DNA from: Oscillibacter sp. 1-3
Lineage (GTDB): Bacteria > Bacillota > Clostridia > Oscillospirales > Oscillospiraceae
Direction: 5' to 3'
Length of the DNA: 64,000 nucleotides
Assembly: GCF_000403435.2 (NCBI RefSeq)
Contig: NZ_KE159711.1
Coordinates: forward strand, 341,477-405,476
Shown here one piece after another: positions 43,826 through 56,810 of the stretch. A program made the position numbers and the translations under genes. The notes beneath the pieces are model-generated. The model ran no database searches. It worked only from the letters and a program-made list of their open reading frames with translations, and was not told where the DNA came from. Within the stretch, counting starts at the first letter, position 1, and each line of letters begins with the position of its first letter.

Positions 43826-45942
43826 TACGAACGCGGTTAGTGATTTCAGAAAAACCCAGCGTTGCAATGTCTTTGTCGAAGGTGCTGGGGGCAACGAGCC
43901 GGAAGGACGGGTACATGGAGGGCGGCGGCTGGCTGGTGAGCTGGTGTGTGGGCCATCTGGTAGAGCTGGCTCCGGCTGACGCTTACGACCCCCGCTACTC
44001 CAAGTGGGCCTATGACGATCTCCCCATCATCCCCCAGCCGTGGCAGTTCCAAGTGCTGCCGGATACCAGGAAGCAGTTCAACATCCTGCGCCAGCTTATG
44101 AGCCGGGATGATGTGGACACGGTGATCTGCGCCACCGACGCGGGGCGGGAGGGCGAATTGATCTTCCGGCTGACCTATGACCTCTGCAAATGCACGAAGC
44201 CGGTCAAGCGGCTTTGGATTTCCTCTATGGAGGAATCCGCTATCCGCAAGGGCTTTGACAATCTGGCAGACGGCCGGAAGTACGATAACCTCTACGCCGC
44301 CGCCCTCTGCCGCGCCAAGGCGGATTGGCTCATCGGTATCAACGGCACTCGCCTTTTTACTACATTATATAAAGGTAAGACGCTGAACGTGGGCCGGGTG
44401 CTGACCCCCACACTCACGCTGCTGGCGGAACGGGAAGCGGCGATTGAGCATTTCAAGAAGGAAAAATTTTACACCGTGGAGCTGGACGCACAGGGCATCC
44501 GGGCCTCCAGCGGCAAATTCAATTCCAAGACGGACGCGGAAAAGCTGCGCTCCGCCTGCCTGGGCAAGACCGCCGTGGTCCAGTCCGTCACCAGGAAGGA
44601 CAAGACTGAGCGGCCACCGAAGCTCTACGACCTGACAACCCTTCAGCGGGAGGCCAACCGCCTTTTTGACTACACCGCCCAGCAGGCCCTTGACTACCTC
44701 CAATCCCTCTACGAAAAGCGGCTGGCAACCTACCCCCGAACGGACAGCCGCTATCTGACCGAGGATATGGCGGAGGGCCTGCCCGCTCTCTGCGCCACCG
44801 TGGCAGGTGCGCTGTCCTTCATGGTGGGCCAGCCCCTCCCGGTACACGCTGCCCAAGTGGTAGACAGCAGCAAAGTGACCGACCACCACGCCGTCATTCC
44901 CACGGCGGAGATCGCCGGTGCTGACCTTGCCGCCCTGCCCACCGGGGAGCGGAACATCCTCTACATGATTGCCGTCCGGCTGCTGTGCGCCGTGGGCGAA
45001 CCCCATACCTATGCGGAGACTGCCGTCACGCTGGACTGTGGCGGCACTTCTTTTATGACCAAGGGCCGCACAGTGGCGGCGGCGGGCTGGAAGGGGACCG
45101 AAAAGGCGTTCCTTTCCACGCTGAAGCAGAAAGCCGAGGAACCGGCCCCATCTCTCCCGGTGCTGTCCGATGGTCAGCGGTTGGAGGGTGCGGACGCTCT
45201 GTTGAAGCAGGGCACTACATCTCCCCCGGCACGATTCACCGAGGACACCCTGCTCCCCGCAATGGAAAACGCCAGCGCAGACGACTTCGCCAAACTGGAA
45301 GACGTGGAACGGACCGGGCTGGGCACACCCGCCACCCGCGCCGCCACCATTGAAAAGCTGGTGAAATCCGGCTTTGTGGAACGGAAGAAAAAACAGCTTC
45401 TTCCCACGGAGAAGGGACTAGCACTGTCCTGGGCCATGCCCGACCAGCTCAAAGCCGCCAAACTGACAGCGGAGTGGGAGGACCGGCTGGGGGCCGTGGA
45501 ACGGGGCGAGCTGGCCCCGGAGGACTTCATGGCCGGGATCACCGCCATGCTCACCGGGCTGGTCCGGTCCTACCGGAATGTGGCTGTGGCCCCGTCCCCG
45601 CTCTCCGAGTCCGGGCGGGCGGGAATTGGCAAATGCCCCCGCTGCGGTAAAAACGTGGTGGAGGGCAAAAAGAGCTTTTACTGCGAGGGCTACCACGATA
45701 CCCCCTCCTGCGGCTTTGCTCTGTGGAAGAATGACCGCTTCTTTACCAGCAAGCGCAAGGAGCTGACTAAGAAAATCGCCGCTTCTCTCTTGAAAACCGG
45801 GCGTGCGGCTGTCACCGGCCTGTTTTCCGAGAAGAAGGGCGTTTTCTATGACGCCACCGTTGTCCTAAACGATGACGGCGGCAAATTTGTCCGCTTCAAG
45901 CTGGAATTTGACAACAAATCTACCGAAAAGAAAGGAAAATGA
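43822..45942 (+). CDS. topB: DNA topoisomerase III (type IA)
   Basis: The 706-aa protein has the Toprim motif (LVISEKPSVA and later DAGREGELIFR), the active-site region RLATYPRTDSRYLTED with catalytic Tyr near residue 306, and a C-terminal zinc-ribbon CPRCGKNVVEGKKSFYC. Mobile-element TopB enzymes relax or decatenate DNA during transfer. GTG 43822 is translationally coupled to the previous stop. ACG at 43831, where family members often start, is an alternative. Confidence 0.93.
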   Translation: MIRTRLVISEKPSVAMSLSKVLGATSRKDGYMEGGGWLVSWCVGHLVELAPADAYDPRYSKWAYDDLPIIPQPWQFQVLPDTRKQFNILRQLMSRDDVDTVICATDAGREGELIFRLTYDLCKCTKPVKRLWISSMEESAIRKGFDNLADGRKYDNLYAAALCRAKADWLIGINGTRLFTTLYKGKTLNVGRVLTPTLTLLAEREAAIEHFKKEKFYTVELDAQGIRASSGKFNSKTDAEKLRSACLGKTAVVQSVTRKDKTERPPKLYDLTTLQREANRLFDYTAQQALDYLQSLYEKRLATYPRTDSRYLTEDMAEGLPALCATVAGALSFMVGQPLPVHAAQVVDSSKVTDHHAVIPTAEIAGADLAALPTGERNILYMIAVRLLCAVGEPHTYAETAVTLDCGGTSFMTKGRTVAAAGWKGTEKAFLSTLKQKAEEPAPSLPVLSDGQRLEGADALLKQGTTSPPARFTEDTLLPAMENASADDFAKLEDVERTGLGTPATRAATIEKLVKSGFVERKKKQLLPTEKGLALSWAMPDQLKAAKLTAEWEDRLGAVERGELAPEDFMAGITAMLTGLVRSYRNVAVAPSPLSESGRAGIGKCPRCGKNVVEGKKSFYCEGYHDTPSCGFALWKNDRFFTSKRKELTKKIAASLLKTGRAAVTGLFSEKKGVFYDATVVLNDDGGKFVRFKLEFDNKSTEKKGK

Positions 45943-46346
45943 GAATGAATAATAATATTTTTGACCGCCGTTTGAAGGCGATTCTGTCTGCCAGCGGCGT
46001 GGAGCGCGGGGAGCTGGCCCGTCACCTGGGCGTGTCCGTGCCCACGGTCAACCGCTGGCTCAACGGTATCAGCACCCCCAACGCCTACCAGCTTCGGGAG
46101 ATCACCCACTACTTCGGTATGCCCTACGACTGGTTCCTGGAAGCGGACGGCGGCGTCCCCAATGCGGATGATCTGGCCGTCAAGCTGGGTCTGTCCCCGG
46201 AGACGGTGGAGGCCCTGCTGGAGCTGGCTGGCTCCGAGAGCGAGGAAGTGCTGACAGCGGTGGACGATGCCGTCTGCGCCGTGATCGCCACCATCAACGC
46301 CGTGTACGACGATCTGCTGGCGATTGCCGAGAACAGCGGGGGTTGA
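45939..46346 (+). CDS. XRE family helix-turn-helix regulator
   Basis: The protein (about 133-135 aa) has a clear HTH_3 domain at residues 8-65 (GELARHLGVSVPTVNRWLNG). The C-terminal half, rich in Glu, Val and Leu, probably oligomerises. It overlaps topB by 4 bp (ATGA); ATG 45945 is an alternative. Likely a local repressor of ICE genes. Confidence 0.85.
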   Translation: MRMNNNIFDRRLKAILSASGVERGELARHLGVSVPTVNRWLNGISTPNAYQLREITHYFGMPYDWFLEADGGVPNADDLAVKLGLSPETVEALLELAGSESEEVLTAVDDAVCAVIATINAVYDDLLAIAENSGG

Positions 46347-46350
46347 GCCT

Positions 46351-46761
46351 ATGCGTGATGTGGAACAGGTTATTGCGGGGCTGAAAAGTGAGACGATCCG
46401 CGAGATTACCAAGGAAAACGCCCGCCCCGAAGCTCAGTTGGCATGGTATTGGACCTATATCGGTTCCCTGGATATGGCCCAGCAGTTAGGGCTTATCAAT
46501 GACGCGCGCCGTCAGGCGCTTTACAGGGAGGTGGAGCAATTCAAGCCCGCATATGAAGTAAAGGTCCCCCAGGAGGTGAAGCCGAACCATTTGGCGGCGG
46601 CTGAAATGAGCGTGGAGGGCAACTACAACCAGATTGACGGCATCATCAACAATGAAGCCCCCAAGCCGCCCTCTGTCCTGGATAATCTGCGCCAGTGCCA
46701 GGAGGAAGCCGGGAAGTCCCAGGGCGGGGCCGCTCCCCCCAACCGGGACCCGGAGAGGTGA
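46351..46761 (+). CDS. Unknown 136-aa ICE protein
   Basis: ATG 46351 (MRDVEQVIAGLKSETIREIT) opens a soluble acidic protein with a helical N-terminal half and a Pro-rich C-terminus. No domain recognised. It is 4 bp from the XRE gene and 4 bp before the next, so it is part of the same operon. Confidence 0.65.
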   Translation: MRDVEQVIAGLKSETIREITKENARPEAQLAWYWTYIGSLDMAQQLGLINDARRQALYREVEQFKPAYEVKVPQEVKPNHLAAAEMSVEGNYNQIDGIINNEAPKPPSVLDNLRQCQEEAGKSQGGAAPPNRDPER

Positions 46762-46765
46762 CGCC

Positions 46766-47044
46766 ATGCGGCTGACCAATATTGAGAAGGAGACGGTCAT
46801 CAATTTTAACGAGGCGGAACGCACAGCCAGCATCTACACCCACAACGAGGCTTTGAAGCATCAGCTTTTGGAGCTGTGCCAGACCCACCCGGCGCAGGTA
46901 CGCCAGACCGCCGCCAACGCCTGGGGCGGGCTGACCTTTGAACTGCCCAAGAAGTGGCTGCGGGTAACGCCGCCCCGTGTCCTCTCCCCGGCGCAGAGGG
47001 CCGTGCTGGACAGAATGAATCAGAACAAGCAAAAGGACGGCTGA
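46766..47044 (+). CDS. Unknown 92-aa ICE protein
   Basis: ATG 46766 (MRLTNIEKETVINFNEAERT) follows GAGAGGTG. The small protein resembles a conserved ICE protein usually found immediately before the methylase/helicase gene. Its ETVINFNEAERTASIYTHNE segment looks like a single alpha/beta domain. Function unknown. A terminator follows. Confidence 0.65.
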   Translation: MRLTNIEKETVINFNEAERTASIYTHNEALKHQLLELCQTHPAQVRQTAANAWGGLTFELPKKWLRVTPPRVLSPAQRAVLDRMNQNKQKDG

Positions 47045-47055
47045 CCGTCCAAACC

Positions 47056-47094
47056 GCCCGGAGTGGGATGATTTATCCCCCTCCGGGCCTTTCT
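47056..47094 (+). terminator. Terminator before the helicase gene
   Basis: GCCCGGAG (47056-47063) pairs with CTCCGGGC (47081-47088), with an internal GGG/CCC extension, followed by CTTTCT. Confidence 0.7.
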
Positions 47095-47115
47095 ATACTG
47101 AAATAAGGAGGTTTT

Positions 47116-50100
47116 ATGGCAAGCACAGTAAAATTAACATCGGAATTGGCCGCTCGGACCGCCCATGCCGTCACGCAGGATGTGGAGAGCTGGAAACAGT
47201 ATTTAACGACGGCCTCCCGGCTCTATAAATACCGTTTTGATGAGCAACTGCTGATCTACGCGCAGCGCCCGGACGCTACCGCCTGTGCGGAGATGGAGCT
47301 GTGGAACAATACCATGCGCCGCTGGGTCAAGGCCCGGTCCACGGGGATTGCCCTGATTACAAAAGATGCGCGGGGCAAGCCCAAACTGCGGTATGTCTAC
47401 GACGTAGCGGACACCCGGCCCGTTCGTGGGGCAAAAACACCCTACCTGTGGGAAATGACGGCGGAAAAATCCGGCGCTGTTGCGGAGGCGCTGGAACGGC
47501 AGTATGGACCCACGGAGGAAAGTGACATTGGCTGGACGCTCATGGAGCAGGCGAAACGCGCCGTGAGCGAGGTTTACCGGGACCACTTGGAGGACCTGCG
47601 CTATGACGTGCGGGACAGCTTTTTGGAGGAACTGGACGACCTCAATCTGGAAGTACGCTATAAAAACCTTCTGACCGCCAGCGTCCAGTACACCCTCCTG
47701 ACCCGCTGCGGCCTGGACCCCAGCGAGTATTTGGAGAACGAGGACCTTGCGGGCATTGTCGAGTTCTCCACCCCCGCCGTCCTTCACCATTTGGGCAGCG
47801 CCGCCAGCAAAGTCTCCCTGGACCTTCTGGAAGAAATCGGGCGCGCCGTCAAGACCTATGACCGGGAACAGGCGAAAAATAAAGAAAAAAATATTGAAAA
47901 ACCTCTTGCAAAATCGCCTGTGATCGACTATACTAAGGCCAAGGAAGAATTTAACACTGTAAAGCGCGAAAGTGAAGAAAGGAGCGTTATCCATGACGAT
48001 GGAACTGACTTACAAGCAGGCGGGCGATTACCTGATTCCCGACCTGGAAGTGGACGGAGCGGACGAACGGGAGGAAATGCCCCTGGACAAGTACGGGATG
48101 CTGCGGGAGACATTTCTGGAGGAACACCACCCAGGGACGCACACCTCCATGCTGCTGACGGGGCGGCTGTACCCGCACCTGCGGGAGATCGACCGGCAGG
48201 CGAGGGAGCAGGTGGACCGGATGGTGGCCGACTTGAAGAAGCAGAACGGCGTGGACGAGGCGATGAAGGCCCGCGATCAGATGGGATGGGTCCAGGCGGT
48301 GAACAGCTTCACGGCCCAGGCGGAGGAGATCGTGCTGGCGGAGATCGTCTACAAGTAAATCAGGAACAGCAGGAGACGGCGGGCGAACAGCCCGCCGCTT
48401 CTGCGTCTGCGGAGGAACCGCCTACCCCTGGGTTGCCGGACCTCTCGCTGTTCTCCCTGTTCCCCACGGTGGAGGAACAGATTGAAAGTATTGCCGAAGC
48501 CCAGGAGGAGGACCGGCGGACAACCCAGCAGCATACGTCTACTCCTTCCGGTCAGGTGCAGTCTGCGGTCATTGGCCGCACCCTCACCTGCGGCGGCAAC
48601 GAGAAGCACAGCATTGAGCGTATTGTAGCATTTTTCCAGAAGGGTCCCACCGGCTCCGATGCTGCCTCTTTTATGAAAAAGGAGTTTGGGGAGGGCGGCA
48701 AGGGCGTTACCATTGGCGGGCAGGAATATTCTCTGTGGTTTAACAGCGAGGGCTTCCGCATCGCGCCGGGACGGTCTGCATTTGGCCCTGGCAGCACACT
48801 CATATCCTGGGTGAGCGCCGCCGCTATGACCTCCAACCTCCTGCGGGATGGAACATTTGCTACGCAGGATAAAATTGACGCAGCTCCCGACAACGAAGTG
48901 CGGGAACTGGCGGAGAAACTGTGGTATCTCCGCCAGGATTTCAGCGACAGTGCAAAGGAACTGAACCTTATGCCCATCATTTCTCAGCACTTCTTGGGTA
49001 AAGGTTTCCCGGACGATACAAAGGAGATTTCTGAACTGCTGAAGCTCCCGGTTCACCGGCAGCAAATTTGGCGGGAAGTGGACGCATTTCTGGATAAGTA
49101 CAGATTTAACTCGAACCTCCTGCGCTTTCATAAAATTCATGACCCGGTTTACCTGCTCACAAGTATCGACCGTTTATCTGCGGTAAAAGAGCAATATAAG
49201 GCGGTAGAGGGGTTCGCCCCGGCAAAGGCCAGCTTCATCACGGAGGACGAGATCACCCGCCTGCTGACCGGAGGCCCCAGCATTGCCGAGAGCAAGCTGC
49301 AAATATACTCCTATTTTGTCCAGGGCCACAACGCCAAAGAGTGCGCTGATTTTCTGAAAAGCAGCTATGGCGAAGGTGGACGCTGCTATACCGGCTATGA
49401 CGAGAACTATGGCACCAAGGGAATCCGTTTCACCCGTTCGGATGAGGAATCCGGCTATAAGGGCTATGATACGGTCACGCTGAACTGGAACCAGGTGCAA
49501 AAGCGTGTCCGAGCCTTGATTGACAGCGGGCAGTACCTCAACGATCAGGAAAAGGCGTACCTTCCGGCCTATGAGAAAGTAACCCTTGCCCGGAGGATTT
49601 ATCATTTTTACAGTATGGACCCCAACCGAACCAATCCCCCCAGCAATGATATGGACGCCGCCGTGAAGAAAATCCGGGCCATTCTGGAAGCTGATGATTC
49701 CAAAAAACACTCTAAACTGTACGGCGAAATGTTCACCATTATGGCTGCTGTTTCCCCGGACAGCCCGGAGTACCGGCGGATGATCCCCGCCCTGCGGGAT
49801 ATGGAGACGTTCACGCGGGGTGAATATTCTCTGTATGAACCTCTGCCGGAAGCTGTTTTGCAGGCGGAGCGCCAGAAGAAGCAGGTGGCAAAAGAGGTCA
49901 AGCGAAAAGCCCCCGCGCCCCAACGCACAACTTCCGAGGCCCCGCCTGCTTCCGGGGACCGGCTGGCGGCTGCGGCCCGTGCCCTGGCGAACAAGCGGCG
50001 CACCCCGGCCCAGGAGGACCAGAGCGGCCAATTCAGCTTGTTCTCCCCGGCAGCGCCCGCCCCGCTGGAACCGGAACCCTCTGCCCCTCCCCAGGCGGCA

Positions 50101-53100
50101 GAGCATGAGGAAACCTCCCGCTCTCCGTGGTGGGATGGCTACAAGGAGATCAAAGAGGCAAATCCCCACAATATCGTGCTGTTTCAAGTGGGCGATTTCT
50201 TTGAGATGTTCGGTGAGGATGCCAAAACCGCCGCTGCCCTGCTGGACCTCAGCCTGACTACCCGGCCCATCGCCGGTGTCGGGCGTGTGGAGATGTGCGG
50301 CATCCCCGCCCATGCGGTGGAGCAGTATGTTGAAAAGCTGCGGGAATTTCATTCTGTGACCCTTGCGCCCGTTGAGGCGCAGACCGGGGAGCGTCGGTCC
50401 AGCACCTTGCTCTCCCGGCAGGAACAGGCGATTCAAGACAGCGGTGAACAGGGCTGGAAAACTACCGTTGCCGAGCGCAACTATCAGACCACGGTAACTG
50501 CGGAAGAAGCGCCGCTTCTGGCAAGGCTCATGCAGACCAATGAAATCAGTGCCGCGCAGTTTAACCATGAGAACGGCGAAGTTACATTCAGCTTCCCGGC
50601 GGCGGACCGGGACGCGGTTGAAAATCTGATCGCAAAACTGAGGGCGGAACTGGAAAAGGCGGTGGCGGCAAGTTACGCCACTACCAAGCCCCAAAAGCCC
50701 GGACGGACCAAGGTGGAGCTGAATTACCGCAATTTTGTGAAGCTGTTCCCGGAAATCGCCAGCGGTGAGTACCGCTATCTGCGCATGGAGGCAGGCGAGG
50801 ACGGCGGGGCTATGATGCCCCTCCACCTGGAATGGATTGACACGGACGTGATCGCCGTCAGCCATACCTATACGCAGAACGGCGACTTCATGCGCGACCC
50901 GGAAATGACCTTCCGGGTGGACCGGGAGAAGGGAACCATGGAACCGCTGACCTTCCGGCAGGACGGCTCTATTCAGATTTATCAGGAGGTCTACCCGGAA
51001 CCCGGTAAGTGGATTCCCAAGCTGCACCGGGATTTGAACACCTTTGCCCAACAATGGCTGAAGAATATCAGTGAGCAGGGCTACCACAAGCGGGAGGCCG
51101 TCATGGTCCGGGACGGCGAGGACGTGCGCCTGACCTTTGACCAGGACGGCAGGGCGGTGGAAAATGACAGTTTAGGCGATAATCCTACTGTCAGGCAGAT
51201 ATATGAGCATTACACGCCCATAGTCAAAAATATGGTTCTGGCGGATACGGCGTATCAAAACGCCTGCGCCAATTCCGACCAGGACCTTGCCCGTTTGGAG
51301 GGTAACGAGGCAATCAAGCGGGCGGTGCTGGCGATCAATGAGACACCGCTGTTGAAGCAGTATTATGATAATACCGCTTTCCGTAACCGGCTCCATCAGG
51401 AGATTATCAGCGAAACCTATTCCACAATCTCCCAGTCCCAGCCGGAGCAGGCCGCAAAAGCACCCGTCTCTATGGATTCCCCGGAACGGTTTGAAATTGT
51501 CCGCCTTTGGGGAAACGGCCCCTTTGGTATTTATGACAATGCACTGGAACGCTTCTATGCGGAAGGAACCCAAACGCTCCAATTCGTAGAGCGGGGCAGC
51601 GCGGAGAATTATCTGGCGAATATCCACCGCGTCACCGGGCGGGCGGTTCCCCCGGAGACTTCCGCAGAGTGGGTGGTCACTCCGGTTACGCTCTATGAAA
51701 CGGCATTGAAAATACTGGACCGGGCAATCGGGAACAGCAGCCTTTCCCAATATCTGCGGGACCGTGATCTGGATTACAATGAAGCGGCGGACACGCTGAA
51801 TGCTGAAATGCCCGATCTCATGGAGGCGGCGAGGGCTTATCCCGACATTCTTGCCGCGTTCCATTCTCTCCCGATGTTCCGGGAGTGGCTGGTAGAGGAC
51901 CTCATGGAGCGCCGTTATCAGGACGTGATTACGGACCCGCGCCTTGCGCCGGAACGGTATGCCGACAGCCCGGACGCACCGGATTGGGCGCGGGCTGTCC
52001 CCGCTGCGGACCGTTCGGAGCCGGAACAAGCGGAGGCCGGTGTAGAGATACCCCCCGCGCCGGAGACAGTGCCGGAACCAACCGGGGTAGGTGCGCCGGA
52101 GCAGCCGGAAACCCCTGCCGCTGTCCAGTCTGAACCCAATCTCACGCCCAATGTTGACGAATATCTGGACTTGAAGGCCCGATACCCGGACAAGCTCGTT
52201 GGCGTCCAAGTGGGGGACTATATGCTGTTCTACGGGAAGGACGCCGAAGCAGCGGCCCCCGCCATGGGGAAGGACCTGCTGACGCGGGATATTCCCGGCC
52301 TGGGCAGCACCTTTGTCACCGGAACCTCCCTGGGCTGGCAGTCCGCATTGACGGACCTGCTGGAACATGGTCATAGTGTGGTTCTGGCCCAGCCCGACCC
52401 CGAACGCGGCCCGGACGCGCCCTATGAGATCATCAAGGAGCGGAGCGCGGCGGAGTTCATCCCCCTGGGCATGGAGCTGACCATGGACGGGCGGCGCATG
52501 AAGATCGACAGCGTGGACTTCCAGGCGGGGACCGTCAGTCTGCTGGACTTGGATATGAAGGGCTGGTTTCCCATTTTCCGCTCAGAGCCGATTCCCTTTG
52601 TCCGGGAATTTATAGAGGAAGCCCAGCGAAGAGAGGAATACACCATTGCGGAGGTGGCGGCACACCGTCAACGGATGGAGGCCGCTGATGAAATCCCCAT
52701 AGGCATGGAACTGACGGTGAACGGACAGCGCGTAAAAATCCACAGCATAGACGCGGAGCATGATGTTGTCCGCCTGAAAATTCTGGATACGGCCTATTCC
52801 TATCTCCAGCGGTCCATCCAAGCCGTGCGGGACCTTGTTGCCAAAGCACGCGCCGCCGTTTTGGGCGTGGATGATTCCGTACCTCCCCCGCCTCCCCCCG
52901 AACCGGAGCCGGAACAGGTGGAGATTGACGGTGGGCAGGTGGTTCCGCCCCCTCCGCCAGCTTCCCGCCAGCCGCGCCGGGAACGTCATAATTTCCAGAT
53001 CACCGATGATAACCTGGGTGTTGGCGGCGAAAAAACGAAATATCAGTACAATGTGGCGGCTATCCGTACCTTGAAGCAGATCGAGGCGGAGAGCCGCCTT

Positions 53101-56100
53101 GCCACGCCGGAAGAACAGGAGATTCTCTCCCGCTATGTTGGCTGGGGCGGCATTGCCGGGGCGTTTGACCAGAATGACCCCAAGTGGGCGAAAGAATACG
53201 CCGAGCTGAAGGAACTGCTGACCCCGGAGGAATACAAATCCGCCTGTGCCACGGTCCTCAACGCCCACTATACCAGCCCCACGGTCATCAAGGCCATGTA
53301 TCAGGCGGTGGAGAATATGAATTTCCAGCCGGGGACCGTGCTGGAACCGTCCATGGGCATCGGCAACTTTTTCGGCCTCCTGCCGGATTCTCTGGCGTCG
53401 GCGAAGCTGTACGGCGTAGAGCTGGACGATCTGACCGGGCGCATTGCCCGACAGCTTTATCAGAACGCCGATATTACCCTTGCCGGTTTTGAACAGACAG
53501 ACCGGAAGGACTTCTATGATCTGGCCATGGGCAACGTGCCCTTTGGTCAGTACCACGTCAACGACCCCGCCTATAACAAGCTGGGCTTCAACATTCACAA
53601 CTATTTCTTTGCCAAGGCGCTGGACCAGGTACGTCCGGGCGGCATCGTGGCCTTTGTCACCAGCCGCTACACCATGGATTCCAAGGATTCCACCGTGCGG
53701 AAGTATCTGGCGGAGCGGGCTGACCTGCTGGGCGCGATCCGTCTGCCCAACAACGCTTTCAAGGCCAACGCCGGGACCGAAGTGGTGTCCGATATTATTT
53801 TCCTGCAAAAGCGGGACCGCCCCGCCATTGAGCAGCCGGGATGGGTGCAGGTGGGTGAAAATGAAGATGGATTCAAGATCAACAGCTATTTTCTGGAACA
53901 CCCGGATATGGTGCTGGGCACGGCCACCTCGGAGAATACGCAGTACGGCAGGCAGGATTACACCGTTGCGCCCATTGCCGGGGCGGACCTCTCCCGGCAG
54001 CTTGCCGGGGCCATTCAGAACCTTGCCCCGCCTGACCGGGAGCTGCTGGAGATTGAACCGGAACAGGAGGGGGAGCTGGAATCCATTCCCGCCGATCCCT
54101 CTGTGCGGAATTTCAGCTACGCGCTCTCGGATGGAAAGCTGTATTTCCGCGAAAATTCCCGCATGAAGTCCGTGGACTTGGGCAAGACCCCCACGGAACG
54201 GGCCATGGGCATGATCGCCATTCGGGACTGTGCCCGGAAGCTCATTGATTTGCAGTTGGAAAACGCCGGGGACGATGTAATCAAGGCGGAGCAGGCCAAG
54301 CTCAACCGCTTTTATGACGCTTTCACGAAAAAACACGGCCTGTTGAGCAGCCTGGGCAACAGGAGGGCCTTTGAACAGGATTCCTCCTACCCGCTTCTGT
54401 GTTCCCTGGAAGTGCTGGACGATGAAGGAAATTTGGAGCGCAAGGCGGATATGTTCACCAAGCGCACCATCCAGAACCGGCAGGCCGTCACCAGCGTGGA
54501 CACGGCGGTGGAGGCCCTGGCGGTATCCATTGGCGAGAAGGCCCGCGTGGACCTGGAGTATATGGCGGGGCTGATGGGCGGACCTGAGAAAATTCCGCAG
54601 ATCGTGGAGGATTTGAAGGGCATTATCTTCAAGGACCCCGCCACCGGCCCCTTTGATTTTGCCGGGGGCGGCGAAAACTGGTCACGGGGCTGGCAGGCGG
54701 CGGACGAATACCTCTCCGGCAATGTCCGGGTGAAACTGGCTCAGGCCCGTGCCGCCGCAGAGGATAACCCGCAGTTCGCCGTCAACGTGGAGAAGCTGGA
54801 ACAGGTACAGCCCAAGGACCTGACCGCCACGGAGATCAGCGTCCGGGTGGGCGCGTCCTGGATTGACCCGGAGATTTACCAGCAGTTCATGTTTGAGCTG
54901 CTGGGAACATCGGAACGTCTGCGTGAGAAGAAGATTCAGCTCCGTTATTCCGATTCCTCCGGCGAGTGGCGGGTCCAAGGAAAGAACGAGGACAGCCGGG
55001 ATAATGTCCGTGTCCACACTACCTACGGCACCAAGCGCGTCAACGCCTATGAGCTTTTTGAGGCCGCGCTGAACCAGCGGGACGTGCGGGTATTCGATAA
55101 AAAATGGATAGGCGGCGAGGAAACCCGCGTTCTCAACGAGGAAGAAACCACGTTTGCCCAGCAGAAGCAGGAGGCGATCTGCGAGGCGTTCAAGGAGTGG
55201 ATTTTCAAGGACCCGGAGCGCCGGGAGGCGCTGTGCCGGAGGTACAATTCGATCTTCAACGCGACCCGGCCCCGTGAGTACGACGGCTCCCATATCCGCT
55301 TTGCGGGCATGAACCCGGAAATTTCACTGCGGCCCCACCAGCAAAACGCCGTGGCCCATATCCTCTATGGCAAGAATACGCTGCTGGCTCACTGTGTCGG
55401 CGCGGGCAAGACCTTTGAAATGGTTGCCGCCGCCATGGAGAGCAAACGCCTGGGCCTGTGCCAGAAATCCCTATTCGTCGTCCCTAACCACCTGACGGAA
55501 CAGTGGGGCGGCGATTTTTTGCGCCTGTATCCCGGCGCGAAGGTGCTGGTGGCCACCAAGAAGGACTTTGAACCCCACCGCCGCAAGAAGTTCTGCGCCC
55601 GGATCGCCACCGGAGACTATGACGCTGTTATCATCGGCCACAGCCAGTTTGAGAAGATTCCTCTCTCTCCCGAACGGCAGAGCGCCGTCATCCGGGACCA
55701 GATTGACGAAATTATAACCGCGATTGAGAGCGCGAAAGAGGAAGATGGCGACCACTTTACCGTCAAGCAGATGGAAAAAACCAAGAAAAATCTGGAGGCT
55801 AAACTGGAAAAGCTGGCGGCGAAGGAGAAAAAGGACAATGTGGTGACGTTTGAGGAACTGGGCGTAGACCGTCTGTTTGTGGATGAAGCACATTCGTTCA
55901 AAAATTTGTTCCTCCACACCAAAATGAGCCGTGTGGCGGGCATTGCTCAAACGGACGCGCAGAAGTCCAGCGATATGTACGGCAAATGCCGCTACATGGA
56001 CGAAATCACCGGCGGGCGTGGTATTACTTTCGCCACGGGGACCCCGATCTCCAACAGTATGGTAGAGTTATATACCATGATGCGCTACCTCCAGTTCGAC

Positions 56101-56189
56101 ACGCTGGTGGAAAACGGACACCGCCATTTTGACAACTGGGCGGCGGATTTTGGCGAGAAGGTCACGGCTATGGAGCTGAAGCCGGAGGG

Positions 56190-56211
<22 letters not shown>
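47116..56211 (+). pseudogene. Giant methylase/SNF2 helicase, 3'-truncated by element 3
   Basis: 3031 codons remain of a polyvalent ICE protein. The N-terminal region is a conserved ICE domain, then comes a G/R-rich segment that overlaps tnpV in another frame. Two MutS-domain-I-like modules follow ([14 protein letters not shown] near residue 1020, [14 protein letters not shown] near 1700). Next is a methylase-like domain ([13 protein letters not shown] near 2080, with MGNVPFG in place of NPPF). The SNF2 ATPase has GAGKT near 2765 and VDEAHSFKN near 2922. The frame ends YTFSRR at the element 3 junction (about 56190), losing the second helicase domain. Unwinding is therefore very unlikely while element 3 is present. 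Methylation or DNA protection roles are inferred. Confidence 0.9.
47993..48358 (+). CDS. tnpV: TnpV-like gene overprinted within the helicase frame
   Basis: A complete 121-aa TnpV frame ([20 protein letters not shown] to [12 protein letters not shown]) lies in a different reading frame of the helicase gene on the same strand. It has its own ribosome site, GAAAGGAG at 47977-47984, 8 nt before ATG 47993, and ends in TAA. The helicase reads the same DNA as a low-complexity G/R/P/D-rich linker. It is homologous to the TnpV at 19948 in element 2. The simplest explanation is an old insertion of a tnpV-bearing fragment that kept the host frame open. Confidence 0.8.
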   Translation: MTMELTYKQAGDYLIPDLEVDGADEREEMPLDKYGMLRETFLEEHHPGTHTSMLLTGRLYPHLREIDRQAREQVDRMVADLKKQNGVDEAMKARDQMGWVQAVNSFTAQAEEIVLAEIVYK

Positions 56212-56706
<495 letters not shown>

Positions 56707-56810
56707 TTTCTCTCCAATTCGACAAATCAGTGTGCAACAATCAAATATCGCTGCTGTTACAGAATGTTTCCGTCTGGCTGCTGATGCGGTCAGGTGCTTT
56801 TTTTGCCCGA

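Noticed and set aside
43822..43833. ACG at 43831 as the real topB start
   Set aside because: GTG 43822 overlaps the previous stop as GTGA with AGGA upstream, a simpler coupled start. It adds only three residues.
49174..54336. Two long minus-strand frames across the helicase gene
   Set aside because: Shadows of the helicase frame in GC-rich DNA; no domains and no ribosome sites.
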